In this document: piece after piece, positions 43,625-53,090 of the stretch | Numbering within the stretch: the stretch's first letter is position 1 | Layout of the letters: each line of letters begins with the position of its first letter | Source: Bordetella pseudohinzii | Lineage (GTDB): Bacteria > Pseudomonadota > Gammaproteobacteria > Burkholderiales > Burkholderiaceae_B | Direction of reading: 5' to 3' | Length of the DNA: 64,000 nucleotides | Assembly (NCBI RefSeq): GCF_000657795.2 | Contig: NZ_JHEP02000008.1 | Span: 1-64,000, forward strand | The notes under the pieces: model-generated | What the model saw: only the letters and a program-made list of their open reading frames with translations | Database searches by the model: none | Told to the model about the DNA's origin: nothing | Translations under genes and position numbers: made by a program

Positions 43625-45115
43625 CTATACCGGCCGGCCCGCGCGCGCCGTCAGCCATCGCGGGGCGTCCTGCAGGCAGACCGGGCGCAGGAAACGCTCC
43701 AGCGCGGCGTCGCCGACAGAAGTGCTTTCCGGGCGTGTGCTGCTCGGCCAGGGGCCGCCATGCTGCTGCGCCCGGGTCACGGCCACGCCCGTGGGCACGC
43801 CGCTGAACAGCACCCGGCCGGCGATGGCCATGGCCGCCGCGACCAGCTGCCTGCCGAGGTCGTCGTCCTCGTCGGCGCCCCATAAGGTGACGGTCAGGCT
43901 GCCGCCTATTGCCTCCAGGACGCGCAGGGCCTGCGCTGGATCGCTGGCGCGGACCACCATGCACGCCGGGCCGAAGACTTCTTCGCGCAGGATGCCGTGC
44001 TCGATGAATTGCGTGGCCGTCGCCTGGGCCAGCACCGGCCTGGGCGCGCGCGGCTCGGCGGCCGGATCGTGCAGCAGCATCTGGGCGCCGGCTTCCTGCC
44101 AGCGCGCGACCCCGGCGTCCAGGGCCTGGCGCATGGCGTCGTTCAGCATGGGGTGCGGCCGCTGTTCGCCCAGCGCCAGCGCCAGTTGCGCGACAAAGGC
44201 GTCGTTGCTGGCCTTGGCGCCGGTTCGCAGCTCGTCGATCAGGACCAGCACGCCCGGGCTGGTGCAGAACTGCCCGCAGCCCATGGTGATGGAGGCGGCC
44301 AGCGCGCCGGCCAATGCCTGGCCTTCGGCGGCCAGTTTCCAGGGCAGCGCGACGATGGGGTTGATGGAACCCAGCTCGCCGTAGAAGGGGATGGGCCGGG
44401 CGCGGCCGGCGGCCTCGGCGGCCAGCGCAGCGCCGCCCCTGACCGAACCCGTGAATGCGCCGGCCGCGATGGCCGGATGGCGTATCAGGCGCAACCCCGC
44501 TTCGTGGCCCTGCTCCTGTATCAGCCCCAGCAGGCCGGTGGGCAGTTCCAGGGCCGCGATGGCTTGGCTGGCCAGCTCGAAGACGCGCCGGCTGGTCAGC
44601 AGATGGCTGGGGTGGGCCTTGACCACGACCGGGCATCCCGCCGCCAGCGCCGCCGCGGTGTCGCCGCCCAGCACCGAAAAGGCAAAGGGGAAATTGCTTG
44701 CCGCGTACATGGCGACCGGGCCCAGGGGCAGGCGCCAGCGCTGCATGGCGGGATGGCCCGCGGGCGGCGCGCCGGGCGCTTGCGGATCATCGATGACGGC
44801 ATAGGGTACGCCGCCCTCGGCGAGATCGGCAAAGCGGCGCAGCTGGAAGGCCGTGCGGTCCAGCTCGCCGTTGAGCCGGGCGCCGCCCAGCGCGGTTTCC
44901 GCGTCAGCCAGGCCGACGAGGGATTCGCGGTCCGCCTCCAGCGCGTCGGCCAGGGCGCGCAGCAGGGATGCGCGTTGCGCGCCGCTGCTGGCGCGCCACA
45001 GCGGGAAGGCGGACAGGGCGGCGTCGCAGGCGCTGTCGACCTCGGCGGGCGAGGTGGCCGCCAATGTTGCGAGAACGTGGCCCGTGCGGGCGTCCAAGGA
45101 AGGGATCATGTTCAT
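43625..45115 (-). CDS. 2-oxoglutarate semialdehyde dehydrogenase-like ALDH
   Basis: A 496-residue ALDH of the KGSADH branch. It has AMYAASNFPFAFSVLGGDTA, KAHPSHLLTSRRVFELA and the nucleophile Cys in TMGCGQFCTSPGVLV, a form typical of 2,5-dioxovalerate dehydrogenases. It would oxidise 2-oxoglutarate semialdehyde to 2-oxoglutarate. Directly upstream on the same strand is a DHDPS-family gene of the keto-deoxy-sugar-acid dehydratase kind, and then an enolase-superfamily dehydratase, which are the other steps of the non-phosphorylative pathway. Confidence 0.9.
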   Translation of the reverse strand: MNMIPSLDARTGHVLATLAATSPAEVDSACDAALSAFPLWRASSGAQRASLLRALADALEADRESLVGLADAETALGGARLNGELDRTAFQLRRFADLAEGGVPYAVIDDPQAPGAPPAGHPAMQRWRLPLGPVAMYAASNFPFAFSVLGGDTAAALAAGCPVVVKAHPSHLLTSRRVFELASQAIAALELPTGLLGLIQEQGHEAGLRLIRHPAIAAGAFTGSVRGGAALAAEAAGRARPIPFYGELGSINPIVALPWKLAAEGQALAGALAASITMGCGQFCTSPGVLVLIDELRTGAKASNDAFVAQLALALGEQRPHPMLNDAMRQALDAGVARWQEAGAQMLLHDPAAEPRAPRPVLAQATATQFIEHGILREEVFGPACMVVRASDPAQALRVLEAIGGSLTVTLWGADEDDDLGRQLVAAAMAIAGRVLFSGVPTGVAVTRAQQHGGPWPSSTRPESTSVGDAALERFLRPVCLQDAPRWLTARAGRPV

Positions 45116-45124
45116 GTCGGAATC

Positions 45125-46042
45125 TCAGCGGGCCCAGCGCAGTACCAGGGGATCCAGGCGCCGGGCCGCGTCCAGCAGGCCGGCGCGGACGGGGGCGGGC
45201 ATGGCGGGGAAGGGGTGGCGCGGCGCGTCGCAGGCGATCACGCCGCCTTCTTTCATGAGCGCCTTGGCGGTGAGGATGCCGCCTTGGCGGTTTTCGTAGT
45301 TGATGAGCGGCAGCCAGCGCTCGTACTGCGCGGCCGCCGTCTCGCGGTCGCCGGCGGCGTAGGCGTCGAAGATGCGGCGGATGCCGTCCGGATAGCCGCC
45401 GCCGCACATGGCGCCGGTGGCGCCGGCGTCCAGGTCCGCCAGCAGGGTGATGGCTTCTTCGCCATCCCAGGGGCCCTCGATGGCCTTGCCGCCCAGCGCG
45501 ATCAGCTCGCGCAGCTTGCTGGCCGCGCCGGCCGTTTCGATCTTGAAGTAGGCGACCTGCTCGATCTCCCGCGCCATGCGGGCCAGCAGCGCGGCCGGCA
45601 GGACGGTGCCGCTGGCCGGCGCGTCCTGGATCATGATGGGGATGTCGATGGCGTCGGAAACCTGGCGGTAGAAGGCCTCGATGCCGGCGGGTTCGACACG
45701 GAAAGTGGCGCCATGGTAGGGCGGCATCACCATGACCATGGCCGCGCCCATGGCCTGGGCCTGACGGCTGCGCGCCGCGCAGATGCGGGACGCATAATGA
45801 CTCGTGGTGACGATGACCGGCACCCGGCCGGCCACGTGCTCCAGCGCGGTGCGCGTCAGATGCTCGCGTTCCGCGTCTGATAGGGAGAACTGCTCGGAGA
45901 AGTTGGCCAGGAGGCAGAGCCCGGTGGCGCCGGCATCGATCATGAAATCCAGACAGCGCTTCTGGCTGTCCAGGTCGAGTTCGCCGGTTTCGGTGAAGGT
46001 GGTGGGCACCACCGGAAAGACGCCTTGGTAGGGTCGCTTCAT
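45125..46042 (-). CDS. DHDPS-family keto-deoxy sugar acid dehydratase/aldolase
   Basis: A 305-residue TIM-barrel protein of the dihydrodipicolinate synthase family. Schiff-base lysine lies in VAYFKIETAGAA, preceded by MIQDAPASGTVLPAAL. The start at 46042 has GAGGAGACG upstream; the open frame begins 24 bases earlier. The relatives most often found with KGSADH and a sugar-acid dehydratase are L-2-keto-3-deoxyarabonate dehydratases, which yield 2-oxoglutarate semialdehyde. An aldolase cannot be excluded from sequence alone. Confidence 0.87.
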   Translation of the reverse strand: MKRPYQGVFPVVPTTFTETGELDLDSQKRCLDFMIDAGATGLCLLANFSEQFSLSDAEREHLTRTALEHVAGRVPVIVTTSHYASRICAARSRQAQAMGAAMVMVMPPYHGATFRVEPAGIEAFYRQVSDAIDIPIMIQDAPASGTVLPAALLARMAREIEQVAYFKIETAGAASKLRELIALGGKAIEGPWDGEEAITLLADLDAGATGAMCGGGYPDGIRRIFDAYAAGDRETAAAQYERWLPLINYENRQGGILTAKALMKEGGVIACDAPRHPFPAMPAPVRAGLLDAARRLDPLVLRWAR

Positions 46043-46052
46043 CGACGTCTCC

Positions 46053-47249
46053 TCACTCGATGACACGGAACTGGTCCAGGTAGTCGGTCTTCAGGGTCAG
46101 GCCCAGGCCGGGGACGTCGTCGCGCAGCTGCAGAAAGCCGTTTTCGGCCGCCGGCTCGCCATCGAAGAGGTAGTAGAAGAGTTCGTTGCCGATCTCCACG
46201 TCGTGGACGGGGAAGTACTCGCTCATGGGGCAGTTCAGGCTGCTCATGGTGAGGTGGTAGTTGTGCATCTGGCCGGCATGGGGAATGACGGGCACGCTAT
46301 AGGCTTCGCACAGCGCGTTGATCTTGTGCGCCATGGTGATGCCGCCCACCCGGTTGGTGTCGTACTGCACGACGCTGACGGCCTTGCGGTCGAGCAGTTG
46401 CTTGAAGCCGTACAGGCTGAATTCATGCTCGCCGCCGGAGATGGGGATGGAGGTCAGCCGGTTGAGCTCGGCATAGCCGTCGATGTCGTCGGCGATGACC
46501 GGCTCTTCCAGCCATCGCGGCTGGAATTTCTCCAGCTTGGGCAGGATGCGTTTGGCGTACTCCAGGTTCCAGCCCATATAGCATTCCAGCATCAGGTCGT
46601 TGTCGTAGCCGATCACTTCCCGCACGGCCTCGACCGATCGGAGGTTTTCGGCCACGCCGTCCTGGCCGTGCTGCGGGCCGTAGCCGAAGCGCATCTTGAA
46701 GGCCCGGAAACCTTGGTCCAGGAAGCGCTGCGCCTCGGCCTGCATGGCTTTCAGGTCCGTGTGGTAGAGCTTGCTGTAGTAGCAGGGGATTTTTTCCTTG
46801 GTGCGTCCGCCCAGCAGCTTGAAGACAGGCTGGCCGGTGCTTTTGCCCAGAATGTCCCAGAGGGCGATGTCCAGCGCCGAGATCGCGGCCATGCCCACGC
46901 CCTTGCGGCCCCAGGCGTGCGTGGCGCGGTACATGCGTTGGTTCAGGTACTCGTAGTCCCAGGGGTCCTGGCCGATCAGCAGCGGGGCGAGGTAGTCGTC
47001 GATGATGGCCTTGGCGATGCGCGGCGCCAGCGCCGCGTTGCCCAGGCCCACGATGCCCTTGTCCGTCTCTACCTCGACTACGGTCCAGCCATGGAAGCGG
47101 AAGGTGCTCATGGTGTCGCGGCCGCAAGCATGCGCGCTGGCGCCGTTGTCATAGACCAGGTCCATGGCGTTGGCGCAGAAATTGCCTTGGGGGGGAACCG
47201 TCTTGCCCTGCCATTCGAATACGCGGGCGCGAACCGATTTGATTTTCAT
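46053..47249 (-). CDS. Enolase-superfamily sugar acid dehydratase (RhmD-like)
   Basis: A 398-residue mandelate racemase/muconate lactonizing-type enzyme. Metal ligands and barrel motifs: [22 protein letters not shown] and [10 protein letters not shown]. The catalytic His region is [13 protein letters not shown]. The second-strand motif is [12 protein letters not shown], resembling the L-rhamnonate dehydratase subgroup rather than the KxK group. It would dehydrate an aldonic acid to a 2-keto-3-deoxy acid. It lies between the PdxA2-like gene (9-bp gap) and the keto-acid dehydratase gene (10-bp gap). Confidence 0.88.
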   Translation of the reverse strand: MKIKSVRARVFEWQGKTVPPQGNFCANAMDLVYDNGASAHACGRDTMSTFRFHGWTVVEVETDKGIVGLGNAALAPRIAKAIIDDYLAPLLIGQDPWDYEYLNQRMYRATHAWGRKGVGMAAISALDIALWDILGKSTGQPVFKLLGGRTKEKIPCYYSKLYHTDLKAMQAEAQRFLDQGFRAFKMRFGYGPQHGQDGVAENLRSVEAVREVIGYDNDLMLECYMGWNLEYAKRILPKLEKFQPRWLEEPVIADDIDGYAELNRLTSIPISGGEHEFSLYGFKQLLDRKAVSVVQYDTNRVGGITMAHKINALCEAYSVPVIPHAGQMHNYHLTMSSLNCPMSEYFPVHDVEIGNELFYYLFDGEPAAENGFLQLRDDVPGLGLTLKTDYLDQFRVIE

Positions 47250-47258
47250 GTGCGGACC

Positions 47259-48326
47259 TCAGGAGGTGTGGGAAGCGGAGCCGAAGGGCGACAGGCCGGC
47301 GCGGTAGGCGCGGCCCATGCGGCAGGCGATCCGGAAGGCATTGGCCGTGGCGTTGACGTCGGCGCGGCCCAGCCCCGCGATGTCATAGGCCGTGCCGTGG
47401 GCGGGCGTGGTGATGGGGATGGGCAGGCCGCCTTGCACCGTGACGCCCTGGGAAAAACCCATCAGCTTGATGGCGATCTGCCCCTGGTCGTGGTACATGG
47501 TGACCACGGCGTCCAGGTCGCCGTCGCGCGCCTTCAGGAAAATCGTGTCGGCCGGGAAAGGCCCGGCCACCGGCAGCCCCGCCGCATTGAGTTCGCGCAC
47601 CGCCGGTTCGATGATGTCGATCTCTTCGCGCCCGCAGATGCCGCCATCGCCGTTATGGGGATTGAGGCCCGCGACGGCGACCTTGGGGTGATCCACCCCG
47701 TTGGCCTGCAAGGAGCGGTAGATCAGCGTGGCGGCCTCGATGATGCGGGTTTTTTCGATGTAGCTGGGCGCGTCCCGGAGCGGCACATGGGACGACACAC
47801 GGGAGGTCCACAGCCGGCCCAGGGTGTTGAACTCGCAGAAATAGCCCTGCACGCCCAGATACTGGGCAAAGTGGTGCAGCTCGTCTTCGTGCTTCAGGCC
47901 GCCTTGCTTCATGGCGTGCTTGTTCAGCGGCGCAAAGCAGATGGCATCGATGTCGCGCCTGAGCGCGGCGTCCATGCAATGGTCGAGCACGCGCAATACC
48001 GAGGCCCCGCCGGCCGCGTCGGCGCGCGCGCGGCGCACGTCCCGCGGCCGCACGGTATCCATGGCCAGGAAGGCTGGCGTGGCCGGGCTCGGCCGGCCAC
48101 GGGCTTCGGCCAGCGAGCGCAGGGGCGCCAGGGGCACGGCCAGACCGGCCTCGCGCTGGCCTTGTTCCCATAGCCAGGGGTCGCCGACCAGCACGACATT
48201 GGCCTGCGCCATCAGGTCGGCGCGGGCCAGCAGCCGGGCCATCAATTCGGGGCCGATGCCGGCCGGGTCGCCCAGCGTCAGCGCGACGACGGGCAGATCC
48301 GCCGCGGAAGAGGTGGTGTCAGTCAT
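47259..48326 (-). CDS. PdxA2-like 4-phospho-threonate/erythronate-type dehydrogenase
   Basis: A 355-residue PdxA-family oxidoreductase with the metal-binding His residues in FAPLNKHAMKQGGLKHEDEL, VTMYHDQGQIAIKLMGF and TPAHGTAYDIAG. In this context it is probably a catabolic PdxA2, which acts on 4-phosphorylated C4 sugar acids, rather than the vitamin B6 enzyme. The DUF1537-type kinase that normally makes its substrate is not present nearby, so its place in this pathway is unclear. Confidence 0.88.
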   Translation of the reverse strand: MTDTTSSAADLPVVALTLGDPAGIGPELMARLLARADLMAQANVVLVGDPWLWEQGQREAGLAVPLAPLRSLAEARGRPSPATPAFLAMDTVRPRDVRRARADAAGGASVLRVLDHCMDAALRRDIDAICFAPLNKHAMKQGGLKHEDELHHFAQYLGVQGYFCEFNTLGRLWTSRVSSHVPLRDAPSYIEKTRIIEAATLIYRSLQANGVDHPKVAVAGLNPHNGDGGICGREEIDIIEPAVRELNAAGLPVAGPFPADTIFLKARDGDLDAVVTMYHDQGQIAIKLMGFSQGVTVQGGLPIPITTPAHGTAYDIAGLGRADVNATANAFRIACRMGRAYRAGLSPFGSASHTS

Positions 48327-48369
48327 GAGGGTGTCGTCGTGAGTGAGTGATCCTGGCCTCGGGCGCCGC

Positions 48370-49470
48370 CTATCTGCCCCAGATGGCCTTGTAGTGGTCC
48401 CGATAGCCGTTGTCCGGGTCGTAGCGGTTGTCCGCGCCGCCGTCGCGCGCCACGTTGTCGGGCGTGACCAGATGCACTTTCGGCGTGTAGCCGGACCACG
48501 GCGCTTGCGCGAACGCGCGGTTCAGTTCGTCCACGATCTGCCAGCCTTGCAGGTTCAGCGGCTCCGACACCGTCCCGGCCTGATGGCGCTTGCGGCGTAT
48601 CCGCTGGTAGGCGGCTTCGGAGCCGTCGCCGGCGGACACGCCCTTGGGGCGGTCGCCGCCTTTTTTGCCCGCCGCCGACAGCGAGGGCGCCATGAAATCG
48701 AAATACGAGTCGTTGATGGCCAGCGTATGTGTCCACTTGTCGCCATGGCGCTGCAGCAGCGCGGTGGTGAGCTGGGGCATGCGGGTGGCGGTTTCGGCGA
48801 TGGGGCTGTCCTCGATGCCCAGCACGGTGCAGCCGCCGCACTGGCGGATGACGGCCTCCATGGCGCGCGCCTTGTAGATGGCGATGGCGTACTGCGAATC
48901 GGTGAGGATGACGACGCCGGCCTTGCCGTCGGCGTCCGCCACCGCCCAGAGGGCGGCCGTTTCCGCGACATCGTCGGCCGGGGTGGTGACATTGGCGAAA
49001 AGCCCGGCCTCTGGGTTGGGTCCGGGTTTTTCGCCGGCGTGCCATCCCACCAGGGGCAGGCCCAGGCTGGCCGCGTTCGACAGGGCGGCTTTTTGTTCGG
49101 TGGTGTCGAAGCCGCCCACGACGATGCCATCGGGTTGTTGCGCCAGCGCCTGGTTCAAGGCGGCGGTGCGGCCGCTCACGCTGCCCTGGCCGTCGATGAC
49201 GCGGACTTGCCAGCCTATGGCCCGTGCGGCTTCTTCCACCCCCTTGGCCACGCCCAGGATGCCGCCATTTTTGAGGTCGGCCGCCACGAAGACGATGCGC
49301 TTGCCCGCGGCGGCGCGCGGGCCGGAGCGGGGGCCATCCCAGTGGCCGGCCGGCGTCGTGGCCTGCGCCACGCGGCGCCTGGCCTGGTCCAGGAAATCAT
49401 CCGCCTGGGCGGGGCTGGCGATGAGCAGCGCCGCGCCGAGCAGGCAGGGGCTGACAAGAAAGCGCATCAT
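48370..49470 (-). CDS. Ribose-type ABC sugar-binding protein (RbsB-like)
   Basis: A 366-residue periplasmic receptor of the pentose family. Signal peptide MMRFLVSPCLLGAALLIASP leads to cleavage near AQA. Then come RIVFVAADLKNGGILGVAKG and PDGIVVGGFDTTEQ. It is longer than RbsB (about 296), with an extra C-terminal part (YDPDNGYRDHYKAIWG). AGGGAGC precedes the double ATG at 49470. It belongs with the permease and ATPase encoded just upstream. Confidence 0.9.
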   Translation of the reverse strand: MMRFLVSPCLLGAALLIASPAQADDFLDQARRRVAQATTPAGHWDGPRSGPRAAAGKRIVFVAADLKNGGILGVAKGVEEAARAIGWQVRVIDGQGSVSGRTAALNQALAQQPDGIVVGGFDTTEQKAALSNAASLGLPLVGWHAGEKPGPNPEAGLFANVTTPADDVAETAALWAVADADGKAGVVILTDSQYAIAIYKARAMEAVIRQCGGCTVLGIEDSPIAETATRMPQLTTALLQRHGDKWTHTLAINDSYFDFMAPSLSAAGKKGGDRPKGVSAGDGSEAAYQRIRRKRHQAGTVSEPLNLQGWQIVDELNRAFAQAPWSGYTPKVHLVTPDNVARDGGADNRYDPDNGYRDHYKAIWGR

Positions 49471-49516
49471 GGGTTTGCTCCCTGGGTAATGCATGGGGTG
49501 TAAGGACAGCCGGGGG

Positions 49517-50596
49517 TCAGGGCCGGGGCGCGGGTTGCGCCGGCGACAGCTGCCGCTCGGCAATACGGCGTTTGATGGACAGGTTGCGCCGCTGCTGGGC
49601 CCAGCCCGCGATGCCGATGGACACCAGGAGGGTCAGCCCGTTGAACAGGGGCTCGACGTAGAAGGCGCCGCCGAGCTGCTGTATGCCCGATATGCCGATG
49701 GCGAGAATGGCCACGCCGATCAGCGTGCCCCAGACGTTGACGCGGCCGGGACGCAGGGTGGTCGAGCCGAGGAAGGCCCCGACCAGCGCGGGCAGCAGGA
49801 ACTCCAGGCCGACGCTGGCCTGCCCGATCTGCAGCCGCGAGGCCAGCAGCACGCCGGCCAGGCCGGACAAGACGCCCGATGCCACGAAGGCCGCCATGAC
49901 ATGGCCGCGCACATTGATGCCGTTGAGCTCGGCCGCCTTGGGATTGGCGCCGATGACGTACAGGGCCCTGCCCAGCGGCGTGTACTCCGTGATCAGCCAC
50001 AAGACGAGGCCGATCGCCAGCACATAGAAGGCGCCGATGGGCAGGCCAAGGAGCTGGGCGCCGGCGATATCGACAAAGCCGTCGGGCAGTTCTCCCACCA
50101 CCTGGCGGCCGCCGCTATGCCATAGGGCCAGGGCGTAGATCACCGTGCCGGTGCCCAGGGTGGCGATGAAGGAGTCGATCTGGGCCACCTCGACCAGCCA
50201 TCCGTTGATCGCGCCGAACAGGGCGGCGCAGAGAATGACAAGGGCCACGGCCGCGGGCCAGGGCAGGCCCATCTGGGTTTGGAGACTGATGGCCAGGATG
50301 TGCCACAGCACGATGCCATAGCCTACCGTCAGGTCGATCTTGCCCGTGATCATGGGAATCGTGGCGGCCAGCGCCAGCAGCGCGATCACGGACTTGTCCG
50401 CCAGGATGGCGCGCAGGTTGAACAGCGTCGGGAAGGTGTCCGGCAGCAGTATCGAGAACAAGGCCACCAGGACCAGGCAGAGCAGCGGCAGCCCATAGAC
50501 GGGTAGGGCCCGGCCCAGGCGCTGCGCGAAGGTGATGGCTTGTCCGTCCAGCGAGGGCTCCGGTTCGAGGGCGGTCGACTTGATGGACGCGGTCAT
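49517..50596 (-). CDS. Ribose-type ABC permease (RbsC-like)
   Basis: A 359-residue permease with 8-10 hydrophobic segments. The family signatures are MITGKIDLTVGYGIVLWHIL and YVIGANPKAAELNGINVR. The ATG at 50596 overlaps the ATPase stop as ATGA; the far longer open frame upstream is a shadow. It imports the ligand of the RbsB-like receptor. Confidence 0.93.
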   Translation of the reverse strand: MTASIKSTALEPEPSLDGQAITFAQRLGRALPVYGLPLLCLVLVALFSILLPDTFPTLFNLRAILADKSVIALLALAATIPMITGKIDLTVGYGIVLWHILAISLQTQMGLPWPAAVALVILCAALFGAINGWLVEVAQIDSFIATLGTGTVIYALALWHSGGRQVVGELPDGFVDIAGAQLLGLPIGAFYVLAIGLVLWLITEYTPLGRALYVIGANPKAAELNGINVRGHVMAAFVASGVLSGLAGVLLASRLQIGQASVGLEFLLPALVGAFLGSTTLRPGRVNVWGTLIGVAILAIGISGIQQLGGAFYVEPLFNGLTLLVSIGIAGWAQQRRNLSIKRRIAERQLSPAQPAPRP

Positions 50597-52149
50597 GCGC
50601 TTGTCTCCAGGACTTTGGTGGGGGATAGGGGCTGGGCGGGGCGGCCCGCGGCCTGTTCCAGCAGGGTTTCGATGGTGATGTCCGCGCCGCTCAGTTCGGC
50701 CGCGATCTGGCCATCGCGGAACACGAGCACGCGGTTGCAGACGGCGGCCACCTCTTCGAAGTCGGTGGAGACGACGATCAGGGCGGCGCCCGCTTCGGCC
50801 CGCTGGCGCAGGACGTCGTAGATTTGCCGCTTGGCGCCCACGTCCACGCCGGCGGTGGGTTCTTCGAGCACCACCAGGGGCTGGTCCAGGTGGAACCAGC
50901 GCGCCAGCACCACTTTTTGCTGATTGCCTCCGGACAGCTGCTGGACTTCGGCGGCGGCCGACGGCGGATTGATGTCGAACTGCCGGATCAGCGCAAGCGC
51001 CGCGTCTGCCTCGGCGCGGCGGCGCTTCAAGGAGATGCCGCGCGCGCCATGCAGGGCAGGGTGGGGGAAGAGGTTTTCCTGGACGCTCATCGAGCCGGCC
51101 AGGTTTTCTTCCAGCCTTTCGCTGGCGACATAGGCCACGCCGGCGCGGATGGCATCGGCGCAATGGCGCAAGTCCACGGCCTGGCCTTGCAGCTCCATGC
51201 GCCCCGCCGCCAGGGGTTCGCGCCCGAACAAGGCCCGGCTGATGGATTCGTGGCCGGCGCCGCGCAGGCCGACCAGCCCCAGGACCTCGCCCCGATGCGC
51301 GTCGAAACTGACCGGACCGGCGTTGCCGCTGGCGGCGCCCGCCAGGCGCAGCACGGCCGCCGGAGCATCCGGCTCGCGGGCCTTGGCGACGCCGCTGGAC
51401 AAGGGCTTGCCCACGATCAGGCGCACCAGGTCTTCCTGGGTGGCCTGCGCGGTGCGCAGGGTCTGCACCAGCCGGCCATCGCGCATCACGACCGCGCGGT
51501 CGGAGATCGCCAGGATCTCGTCCAGCCGATGCGATACGTAGATCATCGCCATGCCCTGGTCGCGCAGACGCCGCAGCACCTCGAACAGGCTTTGCACATC
51601 GGCCATGGGCAGGCAGGCGGAGGGCTCGTCCAGCACCAGCACGCGGGCCTGCACCTCCAGCGCCCGGCCGATGGCGAGCAGCGATTTCTCGGCCCGGCTG
51701 AGCGAGAAGACGCGGCGGTCGGGGTCCAGCTCGCAACCCACGCGGGCCATGACGCGGCGAGCCGCTTGGCGCGCGGCCGCCCAATCGATCAGGCCGAAGC
51801 GGCGGCGATAGCCCATGCCCAGCGCAATGTTTTCGGCGACCGTCATCCATTCCACCAGCCCCAGGTCCTGGTGGATGAAGGCCACGGGCTGGCGCGAGCG
51901 TTGCTTGGGACGCCAGCTGGCCTCGGGCAGTCCGTCCAGGCGGATGTCGCCCGCATCGGCCTTGTGCACCCCGGCCAGCAGTTTGATCAGGGTGGATTTT
52001 CCCGCGCCGTTCTCGCCCAGCAGGGCGACGATTTCGCCCCGGTCGACATCGAAGCTGACGGCGTCCACGGCCTGGGTGCCGCCGAAGCGCTTGCTCACGC
52101 CGTCAAAGCGCAGCAGGGGTTCGCCGGAGGAGGGAGGCCGCGCGCTCAC
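50593..52149 (-). CDS. Ribose-type ABC ATPase, two domains (RbsA/MglA-like)
   Basis: A 518-residue protein with two ABC modules. The first has Walker A GENGAGKST and Walker B VLVLDEPSACL. The second has a degenerate Walker A region (GLRGAGHES), the signature LSGGNQQKV and VVLEEPTAGVDV. Degeneration of the second P-loop is normal in this family. The GTG start at 52149 overlaps the preceding stop as GTGA. Confidence 0.94.
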   Translation of the reverse strand: MSARPPSSGEPLLRFDGVSKRFGGTQAVDAVSFDVDRGEIVALLGENGAGKSTLIKLLAGVHKADAGDIRLDGLPEASWRPKQRSRQPVAFIHQDLGLVEWMTVAENIALGMGYRRRFGLIDWAAARQAARRVMARVGCELDPDRRVFSLSRAEKSLLAIGRALEVQARVLVLDEPSACLPMADVQSLFEVLRRLRDQGMAMIYVSHRLDEILAISDRAVVMRDGRLVQTLRTAQATQEDLVRLIVGKPLSSGVAKAREPDAPAAVLRLAGAASGNAGPVSFDAHRGEVLGLVGLRGAGHESISRALFGREPLAAGRMELQGQAVDLRHCADAIRAGVAYVASERLEENLAGSMSVQENLFPHPALHGARGISLKRRRAEADAALALIRQFDINPPSAAAEVQQLSGGNQQKVVLARWFHLDQPLVVLEEPTAGVDVGAKRQIYDVLRQRAEAGAALIVVSTDFEEVAAVCNRVLVFRDGQIAAELSGADITIETLLEQAAGRPAQPLSPTKVLETSA

Positions 52150-53090
52150 AGGATCACGACCTTGGAGACGTCGGGTTCGCGCTGCGTGGCGATATCGCGC
52201 TCGAACCGGCAGGTATCCACGTTGAACACGCTGACCCGGTCGTCATCGAGCGAGACATAGGCCAGGGGCTGGACGGGATGAAACGACAGGGCGATGGCGC
52301 GCGCGCCGGTCGGCACATGGGCCAGCTCGCGCAGGGTCAGCGGATCGACGATGGACAGGCTGCGCTCGCCGTAGTTGGTCACCAGCAGGCGGCCGTCGCG
52401 GTATCGGTACAGGCGCGTGGCGTCATCGCGCGACGGCGCTGTCCGGGTGACCGTCATGGTGGCCGTGTCGATGCTGGCCAGGGTATTGCTCCAGCGATTG
52501 GTGACATAAAGGGTTTTTTCGTCTTCGCTCAGGCAATAGCCCTCGGGCTTTTGGCCGGGATGACAGAGCACGGGCGCGGCCAGGGGATCCCAGGGGCGGA
52601 CCTTGGCGACCGTATGGGACAGCAGGTTCATGCAGTAGGCGGTCTGCCCGTCGCGGGTCAGCGCAAAGAGGTGGCTTTTGACGCCGCCGCTGGACACGGC
52701 GCGACGGGGCGCCGTGTCCGAGCGCGGCGCGTCCAGGACCAGGAGCGTGGATTTTTCTTCGCTCAGTGCGTAGAGCCGGTCCTGGGCATCCATCTGCAGG
52801 CCATGGATGCGATTGAAGGGCAACAGGTCTATAGACCGTACCAGTTTGGACGCGCGTATATCGATCTGGAAGATGGAATGGCCCCCCGGATCGGTGATGC
52901 CGGAGTGCTCCACGCCGTAATGGCCCACGTAGGCGTACTGGCAGGCGCTGTCGGTCACGAATTCATGCGGGTAGTCGGGCAGGGGAACCGAGGCGATGCG
53001 CGCTCCGGAGGCCAGGTCGTAGGTGCTGAAACAGTGGCTGCATTTCTCGACCAGCAGCAGGACTTCGCGGTCTTGGGTGGGGGCGGTCAT
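52146..53090 (-). CDS. Beta-propeller (YncE/YVTN-like) protein
   Basis: A 314-residue repeat protein without signal peptide, built of about seven blades: repeated patterns such as HEFVTDSACQYAYVGHYG, TLYVTNRWSNTLASIDTA and RLLVTNYGERSLSIVDPL. A CSHC pair sits at about residues 17-20, near the start of the first blade. The ATG at 53090 overlaps the lactonase stop (ATGA) and has GAGGG upstream; an ATG at 53096 is also possible. Folding is like lactonases of the 3-carboxymuconate type, but I see no catalytic set. It lies between the lactonase and the transporter ATPase and is co-transcribed with both. Confidence 0.8.
   Translation of the reverse strand: MTAPTQDREVLLLVEKCSHCFSTYDLASGARIASVPLPDYPHEFVTDSACQYAYVGHYGVEHSGITDPGGHSIFQIDIRASKLVRSIDLLPFNRIHGLQMDAQDRLYALSEEKSTLLVLDAPRSDTAPRRAVSSGGVKSHLFALTRDGQTAYCMNLLSHTVAKVRPWDPLAAPVLCHPGQKPEGYCLSEDEKTLYVTNRWSNTLASIDTATMTVTRTAPSRDDATRLYRYRDGRLLVTNYGERSLSIVDPLTLRELAHVPTGARAIALSFHPVQPLAYVSLDDDRVSVFNVDTCRFERDIATQREPDVSKVVIL

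Noticed and set aside
43997-45880. 627-codon plus-strand frame
   Set aside because: Antisense to the semialdehyde dehydrogenase and DHDPS-family genes; typical GC-driven shadow.
46203-48173. 656-codon plus-strand frame
   Set aside because: Antisense to the dehydratase and PdxA2 genes; no ribosome site or motif.
50597-51850. Upstream extension of the RbsC-like reading frame
   Set aside because: It covers the ATPase gene in a wrong frame and is rich in Arg, Gly, Ala and Pro. The ATGA overlap at 50593-50596 gives the true start.
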